Origin: Vulcanimicrobiota bacterium
GTDB taxonomy: Bacteria; Vulcanimicrobiota; Vulcanimicrobiia; Vulcanimicrobiales; Vulcanimicrobiaceae
Assembly: GCA_003164495.1 (NCBI GenBank)
Contig: PLTN01000042.1
Location: 18,762-54,581, forward strand
Reading direction: 5' to 3'
DNA length: 35,820 nt
In this document: piece by piece, positions 24,240 to 32,560 of the stretch
How positions within the stretch are numbered: position 1 is the first letter of the stretch
Layout of the letters: every line of letters begins with the position of its first letter
Notes under the pieces: model-generated
What the model was told of the DNA's origin: nothing
The model's database searches: none
Seen by the model: only the letters and a program-made list of their open reading frames with translations
Program-made: the position numbers and the translations under genes

Positions 24240-25205
24240 CTAGCCTTCCTGACTGAGATCGATACTACCGTTGCTGGCGCGCACGTCGAGCCGCCCGCTG
24301 CCCGCGCCGATGCGCACCGTTCTCGCCGCCGACGAATCGTCGTCATCATCTGCATCGTCGCCGCCGCGCACGTAGGTTGCGGCCGTTGCGGCAAAGCCCG
24401 AAACGCGCACGTGACCGTTGGCCGCGCCGGCCGTTACCGTGGTGTCGGCGCCGGAGGCAAAGCCGAGCGATACGCGCCCGTTCGAGCTCGCAACGCGGCC
24501 GTCGTGCAACTGCAAGCCCGTGCCCTCGACGCGCCCGTTGCTGCTCGATGCGAAGATTTGCTGCGCCCGTACGCGCGTCAGCGTGACGCGCCCGTTCGCC
24601 GAGGTCACGTGCAGTTCGGGACAATCGGCATCGGTGACCTCGATCGTACCGTCGGGGCTCGTCGCGGTCAGCGAACCGCGGAAGTCTTGCACGCTGATGC
24701 CGTCACCGGGATGGAAGTGCGCGCCGCTGTTGACCGTTGCGTCGGCACGCAAACCCGTCACGTTGATGTTGCCGCCGTTCGCGATGACGACACGCGTCTG
24801 CGGCGGCACCGTGATGTGCACGACGCGGCTGTCGCCGAGGAATGCCCAGAAGTCCGTCTCTTCGGCTGAAATGCGGATCGTGTCGCCGTCGGCGCGCGTG
24901 GTGATCGGGGCTTGCGAACCCATGTGGCGGAAGCCGTCGGTCACCGCGACGTCGATGCGCGCGACCGGGTGGGTATCGATCGTGACATCGGCCAGGCCGA
25001 CGTCGATCGCAAGCGCCGGGTGGTCGCCGGCCGGGAACGTCAGCGGGGCCGTCAGGGGGGTCAGCGCAGAGGCGGCGCCGCCCGGGGCACCCGGCCAACC
25101 GCCGGAACGGGCTGCGGGACCGCCGCCCATGGCGACGACCATCGCGAAGACCAGGGCCATCTCAATGCCGACCAGGACGGCGATGAGCGTTGCGCGTGGA
25201 ACCAT
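24240..25205 (-). CDS. Membrane-anchored DUF4097-like beta-repeat protein
   Basis: A 321-residue protein with one N-terminal signal-anchor helix (residues 5-28) and an extracytoplasmic part made of repeated short beta-strand units. These include SANGRVTLTRV, SSNGRVEGTG, SSNGRVSLGF, AANGHVRVSG and ASNGSIDLSQ, the NG-turn pattern of DUF4097/putative adhesin beta-solenoids. An Asp-rich patch (GGDDADDDDD) sits near the end. No enzyme function is implied; family members often lie beside ECF sigma/anti-sigma genes. Start choice is open: ATG 25205 is preferred because it leaves a 74-base divergent promoter region containing a palindrome, and the codons upstream have poorer GC3. ATG 25271 would add 22 basic residues. 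Confidence 0.82.
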   Translation of the reverse strand: MVPRATLIAVLVGIEMALVFAMVVAMGGGPAARSGGWPGAPGGAASALTPLTAPLTFPAGDHPALAIDVGLADVTIDTHPVARIDVAVTDGFRHMGSQAPITTRADGDTIRISAEETDFWAFLGDSRVVHITVPPQTRVVIANGGNINVTGLRADATVNSGAHFHPGDGISVQDFRGSLTATSPDGTIEVTDADCPELHVTSANGRVTLTRVRAQQIFASSSNGRVEGTGLQLHDGRVASSNGRVSLGFASGADTTVTAGAANGHVRVSGFAATAATYVRGGDDADDDDDSSAARTVRIGAGSGRLDVRASNGSIDLSQEG

Positions 25206-25233
25206 GCCCCATGTACGGCCCAGCGGCGGCGGT

Positions 25234-25248
25234 GTTTCGCGGCGAAAC
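25234..25248. promoter_or_regulatory. 15-base palindrome midway between divergent DUF4097-like and ECF sigma genes
   Basis: GTTTCGC, one G, then GCGAAAC: perfect 7-base arms. It lies about 29 bases from one start codon (25205) and 32 from the other (25280), a natural place for an operator acting on both operons. It is not the usual asymmetric ECF promoter, so a dimeric regulator such as the downstream response regulator would be the candidate binder. Confidence 0.45.
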
Positions 25249-25279
25249 TTGGGACGCCGTTCAACGTACATGCGCGCAG

Positions 25280-25876
25280 ATGGGAGTCGCACTGTTGGCC
25301 GAACCGCCGTCGGCAAACGTCACGGCCACCGTCCCGACGGACGACGACTTGATCGCGCTCGCCCTGGCCGGCCGCGGTGACGCTTTCGGCACGCTGGTCG
25401 AGCGCTACGAACGCGCGGTCTACCATCTCGCCTACCGCACGCTGCGCGAGATCGAGGAAGCGAAGGACGCCTGCCAAGAGGCGTGGATGAAGGCCTATCG
25501 TGCCCTCGCCTCGTTCCGGCCGGGGGCGAAATTCGCAACCTGGATCTTCACGATCTGCTACCGCGTTTGCTGCGACCGCCTCGCCAAGCGCAAGCGGTTC
25601 ACCGGTGAAGAACCGCCCGACGTCGCCGATCCCGGCGCCGGGCCCGAGGGCACGTTCGTGGCCTCGGAAGACGCCGCCCGGCTGCGCGCCGCAATCGCCG
25701 CGCTGCCGGAAAAATACCGGACCGTCATCACGCTGTTCCATCTTCAAGGAAAACAGTACGAGGAAATCGCCGCCGTACTGGGTCTTCCGCTCGGAACCGT
25801 GAAGACGCATCTTTTCCGGGCAAAAGACCTGTTACGGGCCGCACTGGGGCCAACCGCCCAACGGAGAACCACATGA
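25280..25876 (+). CDS. ECF RNA polymerase sigma factor
   Basis: A 198-residue sigma-70 family factor with only regions 2 and 4. Region 2 is about residues 35-105 (GDAFGTLVERYERAVYHLAY, then DACQEAWMKAYRALASFR and ATWIFTICYRVCCDRLAKRKR, which binds the -10 element). Region 4 is 138-190 (ALPEKYRTVITLFHLQGKQY, then the helix-turn-helix EIAAVLGLPLGTVKTHLFRAK). The stop overlaps the next gene's start (ATGA), the usual sigma/anti-sigma arrangement. The ATG 25280 is preferred to 25190, which would lie in the divergent promoter region. Target promoters are unknown; ECF factors usually control their own operon. Confidence 0.92.
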   Translation: MGVALLAEPPSANVTATVPTDDDLIALALAGRGDAFGTLVERYERAVYHLAYRTLREIEEAKDACQEAWMKAYRALASFRPGAKFATWIFTICYRVCCDRLAKRKRFTGEEPPDVADPGAGPEGTFVASEDAARLRAAIAALPEKYRTVITLFHLQGKQYEEIAAVLGLPLGTVKTHLFRAKDLLRAALGPTAQRRTT

Positions 25877-26232
25877 CCGACGACGAACTGGACCGCGCGC
25901 TTTTCGCACTGCCGCTCGAGGAGCCGCCGGCCGATCTGCACGGCCGGATCCTGGCCGCGACCGTGCTGCGCCCGGCGCCGACGTTCCGGGCGTGGGAAAT
26001 CTGTCTGCTCGTCGCGGCGGTCGCGCTCGTGGGCTCGGCAACCACCTGGCTCTTCGAAACGACGCCCCATGCCGGCTCGAGCCTCGCGGATATGATCGTG
26101 GCCGGCGCTCGCGGGCTCGGCCTCTTCTCGCGCTCGACCTACGTGTGGCTCGCCGTCGGCATCTCGTCGGTCTGGTGGATTTCTAGTCTGTCCTTCATGG
26201 CAACCCCGCGCTTGAGCGTGTATAACCGGTAG
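25873..26232 (+). CDS. Predicted membrane anti-sigma factor (short, no zinc motif)
   Basis: A 119-residue protein that starts inside the sigma gene's stop codon (ATGA). The N-terminal cytosolic part contains LPLEEPPADLHGRILAATVL, which resembles the helical anti-sigma domains that hold an ECF sigma at the membrane. Two membrane helices follow (about 42-60 and 88-110). The classical HxxxCxxC zinc motif is absent and there is almost no extracytoplasmic sensor domain. Sensing would then depend on partners, for example the DUF4097-like proteins. The role rests on position and topology, not on a confident family match. Confidence 0.72.
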   Translation: MTDDELDRALFALPLEEPPADLHGRILAATVLRPAPTFRAWEICLLVAAVALVGSATTWLFETTPHAGSSLADMIVAGARGLGLFSRSTYVWLAVGISSVWWISSLSFMATPRLSVYNR

Positions 26233-26258
26233 GTGAGTAAGCAACCGGACAAACGATC

Positions 26259-26951
26259 GTGAGCAGTACGACCCCGGCGACCGATCGCACCTACAAAGTG
26301 CTCATCGTGGAAGACGATGCGCAGATCTTGCGCGTGCTCGAACTCGAACTGAAGCACGAAGGCTACGAAGTCGAGACCGCTCGCGACGGGCTCTCGGGGC
26401 TCGAGCGGGCCCTCAAAGAGCCGGATCTCGTCGTGCTCGACCTCATGCTGCCCAAACTCGACGGAATGGAAGTCTGCGCGCGCATTCGCGCCAAGAGCAA
26501 CGTGCCGATCATCATGCTCACGGCGAAAGACCGCATCCCCGACCGCGTCGCCGGCCTCGATCATGGTGCCGACGACTACCTCACCAAACCGTTTTCGATC
26601 GAGGAACTCTTAGCGCGCATTCGCGCGCGGCTGCGCGACCGCCAGCCGCACGACAACGTGATCGGCGCGAAAGACCTCACGATGGACCGCGACCGCCACG
26701 AAGTGCAGCGCGCGGGAAAAGACATCCAGCTCACGGCCAAAGAGTACGCGCTGCTCGAGTATCTCTTGCTGCATCGCAACAAAGTGCACACCCGGGACGA
26801 GCTTTTCAACGGCGTGTGGGGCAGCGACTTCCTCGGCGATTCCAACCTGATCGACGTCTACATCCGCTACTTGCGCGGGAAGATCGATGACGGTTTCGAC
26901 GACAAGCTGATTCAAACCGTACGCGGCGTCGGTTACGCCCTCAAAGATTAA
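26259..26951 (+). CDS. OmpR/PhoB-family response regulator
   Basis: A 230-residue two-component DNA-binding regulator. The receiver domain has the acidic pair D19/D20 (VEDD), phospho-acceptor D61 (VVLDLMLPKLDG), switch T88 and K110 (LTKPFS). The C-terminal winged helix covers about 135-228 (LTAKEYALLEYLL, then VDVYIRYLRGKIDDGF-like wing and VRGVGYALKD). The GTG at 26259 is 26 bases after the anti-sigma gene, so it probably belongs to the same transcript. The histidine kinase frame begins at the stop codon, so the pair is coupled. Such regulators bind direct or inverted half-sites; the palindrome at 25234-25248 is a candidate. Confidence 0.94.
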   Translation: MSSTTPATDRTYKVLIVEDDAQILRVLELELKHEGYEVETARDGLSGLERALKEPDLVVLDLMLPKLDGMEVCARIRAKSNVPIIMLTAKDRIPDRVAGLDHGADDYLTKPFSIEELLARIRARLRDRQPHDNVIGAKDLTMDRDRHEVQRAGKDIQLTAKEYALLEYLLLHRNKVHTRDELFNGVWGSDFLGDSNLIDVYIRYLRGKIDDGFDDKLIQTVRGVGYALKD

Positions 26952-28380
26952 ACTCAGCCTGCGGACGCGCATCGCCGCGTCCTATGCCCTGTTGATCGTG
27001 GTCATCATCGCAATCGGTGCGTTTGCGATCGGTTTGGCGTTCCGCTCGCTCTTGATCGAACAGGCCAAGGCCGGGATCACCGCGACCTCCGATGAGATCG
27101 CGCGGGTGGCCGAGGCCGGCAACGCACTCGGGTTCTACGATCAGGCGACCGCGCTCGACGCGCTGGCCAACAAAGAACAGCTCGACCAGTGGGCGTCGAC
27201 CACACAGTACGTGCAAATCGATACGCCGGAAGGCTATCCGATCGGCAAGAGCTCGAACATGGGCGACCTGCGCTTGGGCGCGCTGCCGCCCGGGATCGAC
27301 CAGCGCTTCACGTTCGCCCGCGACACCGACGGGGTGGCGTTGCTCGTGCTCGATCGCAAATACAGCCGCGACGGGAAGCCGATCGTCGTCGCGCACATCG
27401 CGCAGCGGCTCGACATCGTCGACCGCGAAACGCGCCGCGCGCAGACGATCCTGATCTACGCCGCGATTATCGCGTGCATCGCGGTCGTCATCGCGTCGCT
27501 GTTCATCGCGCGCAGTTTGGTCGATCCGATCGTGCGGCTCACCGGTGCGATGGAGGAGATCGGCTCCGAGAAACTCGACCGGCGCTTGCGCTGGAAACGC
27601 GGCGATGAAATCGGGCGCCTGGCCGCCACGTTCGATGCGATGCTCGACCGGCTGCAAGGTGCGTTCGCACGCGAGCGGCAGTTCATCTCCGATGCCTCGC
27701 ACGAGTTCAAGACGCCGCTGACGGTGATCAACGCCAACGCGCAGCTCATCCGGCGCTGGGGCGACCGCGATCCCGAAGTGCGCGCCGAGAGCCTCGATGC
27801 GATCGTCGATGAGTCGGCGCGGCTGGCCGAGATGGTCGGCGGAATGTTGACGCTCGCCAAAGCCGACTCGGGCGATCAAATCCCCAAAGAGCCGCTCGCG
27901 CTCAACCCGCTGGTCGCCGACGTCGTCGCGCACGCGCGCGACCGCGCGGCCCAAAGCGGACTCGAGCTGCGCGCGGAGCTGGCGCCGGACGGACCGTACA
28001 TCCTCGGCGACTCGCCGCTGATCCGACAGCTGATCAACAACCTCGTCGACAACGCGATCAAGTTCACCGAGGAGGGCGAGGTGGTCGTCTCCGTCCGGCA
28101 GGAACCAGGCACGGCCCGCATCTCGGTGAGCGACACGGGCATCGGGATCGCACCCGAAACCGCCGAGCGGCTCTTCGACCGGTTCTTCCGGGGCGATCCG
28201 TCCCACTCACGGGCGATCGAGGGCACCGGGCTCGGCCTCGCGATCGTGCGCAGCATCGCCCGGGTTCACGGCGGGACGGTCAGCGCGGCGGCCCGGCCCG
28301 ATGGCGGCTCCGTCTTCACGGTCACGCTCCCAGCGCTCGAACTGCCCCCGGGCGACCCGCTCCTCACCGAAATTCAATGA
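26947..28380 (+). CDS. Sensor histidine kinase (HAMP type), probable ATT start
   Basis: A 477-residue membrane kinase when read from ATT at 26947. TM1 is about 10-32, an extracytoplasmic sensor of about 135 residues follows, TM2 is about 168-190, then a HAMP domain (LVDPIVRLTGAMEEIG), HisKA with phospho-accepting H252 in DASHEFKTPLT, and HATPase with N-box LVDNAIKFT, G1 DTGIGI and G2 GTGLGLAI. The first TTG (26992) would cut off KLSLRTRIAASYALL, the basic start typical of these kinases. Upstream there is no ATG or GTG before an in-frame stop at 26908. ATT overlaps the regulator's TAA by one base; CTG 26959 is an alternative. Its stop overlaps the next gene (ATGA). Confidence 0.92.
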   Translation: MKLSLRTRIAASYALLIVVIIAIGAFAIGLAFRSLLIEQAKAGITATSDEIARVAEAGNALGFYDQATALDALANKEQLDQWASTTQYVQIDTPEGYPIGKSSNMGDLRLGALPPGIDQRFTFARDTDGVALLVLDRKYSRDGKPIVVAHIAQRLDIVDRETRRAQTILIYAAIIACIAVVIASLFIARSLVDPIVRLTGAMEEIGSEKLDRRLRWKRGDEIGRLAATFDAMLDRLQGAFARERQFISDASHEFKTPLTVINANAQLIRRWGDRDPEVRAESLDAIVDESARLAEMVGGMLTLAKADSGDQIPKEPLALNPLVADVVAHARDRAAQSGLELRAELAPDGPYILGDSPLIRQLINNLVDNAIKFTEEGEVVVSVRQEPGTARISVSDTGIGIAPETAERLFDRFFRGDPSHSRAIEGTGLGLAIVRSIARVHGGTVSAAARPDGGSVFTVTLPALELPPGDPLLTEIQ

Positions 28381-29519
28381 CCCGAGGGGGCCCCCGGCGT
28401 TATGATCGGCCCGTGGCCGCCGTCCGCGACGCCCTGCGGCGCGCAGCCGCCGGGTTCGCTATCCTCCTCGGGTTGTTTCACCCTGTCCCCGCCAGCGCGG
28501 CGACGGGATCGTTCCTCATTGGCGATCAGAGCGTGGTTCAGGTACTGGCGGGCGCGCGCTCCGAGATCACGGTCAAGGGCTGGGACCGCCCAAACGTCCA
28601 GTTCGATACCGATGACGAAGCGGCGCAAGTGACGCGCCGGCCGATCACGTTCGGCACCGTGCAGACCCCGCTCTCGGTCGCGATTCCGGTGCAGACGATC
28701 TCGGTGCGCGACCCGGTCACGGGCGTTGTGGGCCGCGGCACGCTCGCGCCCGAGGAATTTCCCTACGCCTCCGACTTCCGCGCGGGCGCGCACGACACGG
28801 TGCGCATCCAGACCGCGGAAGACTCGCACATCACGGTCATGGTTCCGGCTACGACCGCGCTGCTCGTGACGCGCATCCGCAACGGCCAAGGCGTGGTAAG
28901 CATCAACGACTACCGCGGCGGAACGCTCTTCGCGGCGGCCGGCAGCGGACGGATGATGCTCAACGACGTGATGAGCGCCGCGTTCGTACAGTTGATGAAC
29001 GGGCGTCTCGACGTCGTCGACTCGAGCTTCGATCGCTTGCGCGCGCGCGGCAACGCCGCTACCTTCGTGTTCGAACACAACCGGGCGCGACAGATCGAGG
29101 TCTCGACCGTCTCGGGGAACATCGTCTACGACAACGGCACCTTCGATCCGGGACTCGCACGCTTCGAATCGACCAGCGGTTCGATCGGCATCGGCGTGGC
29201 GACGGGCGCGCAGGTGGCCGCGCGTTCGACCGACGGTCACGTGTACTCGATGTGGGACCGTCGCACGCCACTCGATCAGCGCGGCGACAACGACGTGAGC
29301 GCCACGATCGGCGGCGGCGGCCCGGTGGTCAACGCGGTCACCGGCCGCGGAAACGTCTATCTCTACGACGGCGCGCTCGCATCGCGGCAGATATTACCGC
29401 CGGAGTGGCGGCCGATTCGCCAATCGCTCGTACAAACGCAACAACCGGTTCCGCCGCGCTTCCAACAGCCGCCGAACGCGTTCCAGCGCTTCCGCGCGCT
29501 ACGCGGACGAGAGCTCTAG
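28377..29519 (+). CDS. Secreted DUF4097-like beta-repeat protein
   Basis: A 380-residue protein with a Sec signal (AAAGFAILLGLFHPVPASAA, cleavage about residue 42). The mature part begins with the DUF4097-like ITVKGWDRPNVQF and continues as short beta units (VSINDYRGGTLFAAAGSG, VSTVSGNIVYDNG, STSGSIGIGVATGA), ending in a Gln/Pro-rich tail. This matches the style of the anchored protein at 24240-25205, so two such envelope proteins flank one regulatory block. The ATG overlaps the kinase stop (ATGA); GTG 28413 would give a shorter, cleaner signal peptide. Function is unknown. Its 3' end overlaps the convergent decarboxylase gene by 21 bases. Confidence 0.78.
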   Translation: MTRGGPRRYDRPVAAVRDALRRAAAGFAILLGLFHPVPASAATGSFLIGDQSVVQVLAGARSEITVKGWDRPNVQFDTDDEAAQVTRRPITFGTVQTPLSVAIPVQTISVRDPVTGVVGRGTLAPEEFPYASDFRAGAHDTVRIQTAEDSHITVMVPATTALLVTRIRNGQGVVSINDYRGGTLFAAAGSGRMMLNDVMSAAFVQLMNGRLDVVDSSFDRLRARGNAATFVFEHNRARQIEVSTVSGNIVYDNGTFDPGLARFESTSGSIGIGVATGAQVAARSTDGHVYSMWDRRTPLDQRGDNDVSATIGGGGPVVNAVTGRGNVYLYDGALASRQILPPEWRPIRQSLVQTQQPVPPRFQQPPNAFQRFRALRGREL

Positions 29520-30971
29520 CTCTTTCCCAACCGAGAGCACGGCCGCCAGCACTTCGTCGAGATCCGCCTGCGTCGTGCGATGGTTCATCACGTTCATGCG
29601 CAGCGCGAGCTTGCCGTCGACGCGCGTCGACGACGGCACCGCGAGGCCGCGTTCTTGAAGTTCGATCAGCAGGCGCGCATTCAGCTCGTCGGTGACGCGC
29701 TCGCTGACCTCATCCGGTTCGCCGCTGGGACGCGGTGGAACGTAGCGGAAGCAAACGATGTTCAGCGTCACCGGCGCCAGCAGTTCGAGCGACGGCGTCG
29801 CGGCAATACGTTCGCCGAGCGATTGCGCCATCGCGCATTGGCGCGCGATCAGTTCGCCGAAGCGGTCGAGCCCGTAGGTCTTCATCGTGAACCACACGCC
29901 CAGTGCGCGAAAACCGCGCGAGAGTTCGGGCCCGAAATCGGTGAACCAGGGTTCGCCCGCGGCCGTGCCGCGCGTGTTGCGCTGCAAGTACGGCGCGTGA
30001 TCGGCAAACGTCGCTTCGTGCAAAGCACCGTCGCGAATCAGCACCGCGCCGCAGTCATACGGCACGTGCAGCCACTTGTGCAGGTCGAAGGCGATCGAGT
30101 CGGCGCGTTCGATCCCGGCGATGCGGTCGCGCAGGCTCGGCGCGAGCTGGACCAGCGCGCCGAACGCGCCGTCGACGTGAAACCAGAGCCCTTCTTCGCG
30201 CGCGAGGTCGGCCAGCTCGTTGAGGTTGTCGATGCTGCCGGTGCTCGCGCTGCCGGCGGTCGCGATGATGATGAAGGGTTGCTTGCCGGCGGCACGGTCG
30301 TGCGCGATGAGCGTTCGCAATGCGTGGGAGTTCAGCTCCGAGTTCGGATGCGTGGGCCACATGCGCAAGGCCGCTTTCCCCAGACCCGCTACATCGAACG
30401 CGCCGGCCAGGGACGCATGCGCATCCATCGACGTGTAGCCCATGAGGGCCGGCTCGCCGGCGAGACCGTCACTGCGCACACGCTCGGCGGCCTTGCGGCG
30501 CGCGACCAGGATCGCGATGAGGTTGGCCATCGACGTTCCGGTGGTGAGGATACCGCTGGCCGTTTCGGGGAAGCCGAAGATCTCGCACCACCAGCGGATC
30601 ACGCGCCGTTCAACCTCGACGGCAGCGTGATCGCGGCCGCCGACGTTGGCGTTCATGCCCGCAGCGAGAAGCGCAGCGATGATCCCGGCCGGCGTTCCGG
30701 CACCGTGCACCCAGCCGAAGAAACGCGGATGACGGTTGTCCACCGCGTACGGCGCGATGCGCTCGAGGAAGGTGCCGTACACCTCCGAGGGATCGGCGGG
30801 CGCGCGCGGCAGCGGATCGGCGGCGATCGCCGCGCGAATCGCCGGCGGGATCGGACGCCATGGCGGCCGCTCGCGAATGCCGGCGACCGCATCGAACGTT
30901 TCGTCGAGCGCGCGGTGCGCCAGCGCGCGAAGCTCCGCCCAATCGCGCGGATCGAGCCCGTCTTCGTTCAT
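29499..30971 (-). CDS. PLP-dependent decarboxylase, aromatic-L-amino-acid decarboxylase family (group II)
   Basis: A 490-residue fold-type I decarboxylase. PLP-binding lysine is K299 in AFDLHKWLHVPYDCG, with D267 (FHVDGAFGAL) for the pyridine nitrogen and H185 (SMDAHASL) stacking on the ring. TTGTSMANL matches the phosphate-binding region, and PRFFGWVHGAGTPAG is the usual substrate-loop start. Members decarboxylate Tyr, Trp, DOPA, Glu or similar amino acids to amines; the substrate cannot be told. The ATG at 30969-30971 overlaps the GNAT stop (ATGA), so the longer frame upstream is rejected. It is the last gene of the padR operon; an amine product could be acetylated by the neighbouring GNAT and exported by the divergent MFS pump (inference). 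Confidence 0.9.
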   Translation of the reverse strand: MNEDGLDPRDWAELRALAHRALDETFDAVAGIRERPPWRPIPPAIRAAIAADPLPRAPADPSEVYGTFLERIAPYAVDNRHPRFFGWVHGAGTPAGIIAALLAAGMNANVGGRDHAAVEVERRVIRWWCEIFGFPETASGILTTGTSMANLIAILVARRKAAERVRSDGLAGEPALMGYTSMDAHASLAGAFDVAGLGKAALRMWPTHPNSELNSHALRTLIAHDRAAGKQPFIIIATAGSASTGSIDNLNELADLAREEGLWFHVDGAFGALVQLAPSLRDRIAGIERADSIAFDLHKWLHVPYDCGAVLIRDGALHEATFADHAPYLQRNTRGTAAGEPWFTDFGPELSRGFRALGVWFTMKTYGLDRFGELIARQCAMAQSLGERIAATPSLELLAPVTLNIVCFRYVPPRPSGEPDEVSERVTDELNARLLIELQERGLAVPSSTRVDGKLALRMNVMNHRTTQADLDEVLAAVLSVGKELELSSA

Positions 30972-31393
30972 AGCAAGAACTTCCGCAACATCGCGACGTC
31001 GAGCTTGAACGTATGCTGCGGCAGTACGGCTTCGGTGTGATAGCCGCTGCCGGTGAAAAAGCGCTGCGCCGGGCTCGCGTTCATGACCGCTACGCTGACC
31101 TTGTGGCAGTTGTAATAGTTCGCGATCTCCTCGGAGCGAGCGACCAGGGCGCGGCCGATCCCGTTGCCGCGGCGCTCCGGCAGCACGTAGAGCGCTTCCA
31201 CGTGCGCCAGCGATGCGGCGATCCGGAGGTTCAGCGCGCCGACGATCGCGCCATCGATGGTCGCGGTGATATCGTGGGTTTGTTCGTGCCAGATGACCTT
31301 GAACGCCCACAGCTCGCCGCGCCACGCGCGGTCGTTGGCCTTCCAGAAAGCCGTAGCGTCGCCCGGTTTCGCAACGGCGATTTCAAGCGACAT
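30968..31393 (-). CDS. GNAT family N-acetyltransferase
   Basis: A 141-residue GNAT protein. Motif A is HVEALYVLPERRGNGIGRALV (RRGNGIG), and the C-terminal VMNASPAQRFFTGSGYHTEAV is motif B. The ATG at 31391-31393 overlaps the end of the metallo-beta-lactamase gene by 11 bases; the longer frame above it is a shadow. It is only distantly like the GNAT at 20375-20842. It sits between a metallohydrolase and an amino acid decarboxylase in one operon, so an amine substrate is a reasonable guess. Confidence 0.88.
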   Translation of the reverse strand: MSLEIAVAKPGDATAFWKANDRAWRGELWAFKVIWHEQTHDITATIDGAIVGALNLRIAASLAHVEALYVLPERRGNGIGRALVARSEEIANYYNCHKVSVAVMNASPAQRFFTGSGYHTEAVLPQHTFKLDVAMLRKFLL

Positions 31394-32177
31394 CGATTCC
31401 CCGAATCGGGGCGTCATACGTCCACCCGTCGTACGCCGCGTAGACGCGAATCCCGAGCTCGTCCTCGAGATCGTAGGCAATCCGGCGCGGGTCGCGCTCG
31501 AGCATCTTCGTACCGAAGTGCGTCATGATTGCGGAGCGCGGACGAATCCCGCCGATCAGCCGTTTCGCATCATCGAGTGTGAGGTGGTCGACATCCATCG
31601 AATCGGCATAGCGCAGCACGTTGATCACGAGCACGTCCGGCGCGTGGGCATGATAATCCTCGATCAGGCCGTCGAAGTACCGCGTGCACGGCAGATACGA
31701 CACGGTGGTTCCGGCGTAACGGAAGTGCAAGCCGTACGTTTCGACCGGATGCCGGTGGCGCACCGATGACCGCACCTCGACGTCGTTGATCGCATAGGGC
31801 CCGCCGCGTTCTTCAACGATCTCGTGGCGCGGCACGAAATCGCGCGCATAGGGCAACAGGATCGAATCGCCTTCCCACGCATCGCGCGGTGCGAACAGCG
31901 CGCCGCGCGGTTTCCAGCCGCCTTGCGCCATCGCTTCGATCATCGCGTTGACGTCGCCGGCGTGGTCGAGGTGCTTGTGCGAGAGCACGATCGCGTCCAG
32001 TTCCGCCGGGCGTTCGGGCGGAATCGTGCCGAGCGCGCGAACCAGAGCGCCCGGGCCCGGATCGACGTGGACCTGCGTCGCGCCGAAGCGCATCCACATC
32101 CCGCCGGATGCGCGAATTTGTTTGGCCACGACGAACCGCGCACCACCGGTGCCGAGAAATCGGATCGAAATGCTCAC
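31383..32177 (-). CDS. Metallo-beta-lactamase-fold hydrolase
   Basis: A 264-residue MBL-fold enzyme with the metal motif SHKHLDH (H67, H69, D71, H72) and further likely ligands in SVRHRHPVE and SAIMTHFGTKML. The start SISIRFLGTGGARF resembles the RNase Z/phosphodiesterase side of the superfamily rather than beta-lactamases. No signal peptide, so cytosolic. The GTG at 32175-32177 overlaps the padR stop (GTGA); the open frame above is a shadow. Its substrate may be a phosphodiester or lactone. Confidence 0.86.
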   Translation of the reverse strand: MSISIRFLGTGGARFVVAKQIRASGGMWMRFGATQVHVDPGPGALVRALGTIPPERPAELDAIVLSHKHLDHAGDVNAMIEAMAQGGWKPRGALFAPRDAWEGDSILLPYARDFVPRHEIVEERGGPYAINDVEVRSSVRHRHPVETYGLHFRYAGTTVSYLPCTRYFDGLIEDYHAHAPDVLVINVLRYADSMDVDHLTLDDAKRLIGGIRPRSAIMTHFGTKMLERDPRRIAYDLEDELGIRVYAAYDGWTYDAPIRGIDVA

Positions 32178-32548
32178 TCGCCGGTGAGCCCGTGATAGAG
32201 ATGAAAGAACTTTTCGAGCGAGGCGCGGTAACCGCCGAGTGCATCGCTCCACGCGACGAGCGCCTCGCGACCGGTATCGGTCAGCTCGTACACCCGGCGG
32301 GCCGGACCGAGATCGGCCGCATCCCAGTGCGAGCGAATCATTCCACCAGCCTCGAGCTGATGCAGCGTCCGGTAGAGCGCGCCGTGTTCGCAGGCGATGC
32401 CGAACTCGTCACGCAGCTCCTTCATGATCTCGTAGCCGTGCAAGTGCGAGCGACGCAAGAGCACGAGCAGCCATGCGACGAGGAAATTTTTCGGCGTGGC
32501 GCGAGGCGGCAGGCCGGGGTCGACGATCGCTTTCACGGGAAGGGTCAT
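32174..32548 (-). CDS. PadR-family transcriptional regulator
   Basis: A 124-residue winged-helix repressor. The DNA-binding core is LHGYEIMKELRDEF, followed by HGALYRTLHQLEAGGMI and the wing GPARRVYELTDTGREAL, all standard PadR. The C-terminal helix for dimerisation is short, as in the PadR-s1 group. These proteins respond to phenolic acids or drugs and usually repress a neighbouring pump or decarboxylase, both of which are present here. The ATG at 32546-32548 is 12 bases from the start of the divergent MFS gene, so the two promoters must overlap the coding ends. Confidence 0.92.
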   Translation of the reverse strand: MTLPVKAIVDPGLPPRATPKNFLVAWLLVLLRRSHLHGYEIMKELRDEFGIACEHGALYRTLHQLEAGGMIRSHWDAADLGPARRVYELTDTGREALVAWSDALGGYRASLEKFFHLYHGLTGE

Positions 32549-32560
32549 GCAGTTCTGGTG

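Noticed and set aside
28386..28395. GGGGGCCCCC palindrome at the start of the secreted DUF4097-like gene
   Set aside because: It is short, of low complexity and lies within the kinase/DUF4097 junction; no regulatory meaning can be supported.
30972..31325. N-terminal extension of the PLP decarboxylase to 608 residues
   Set aside because: The added part is a frame-shifted copy of the GNAT coding region; the family start is at ATG 30971.
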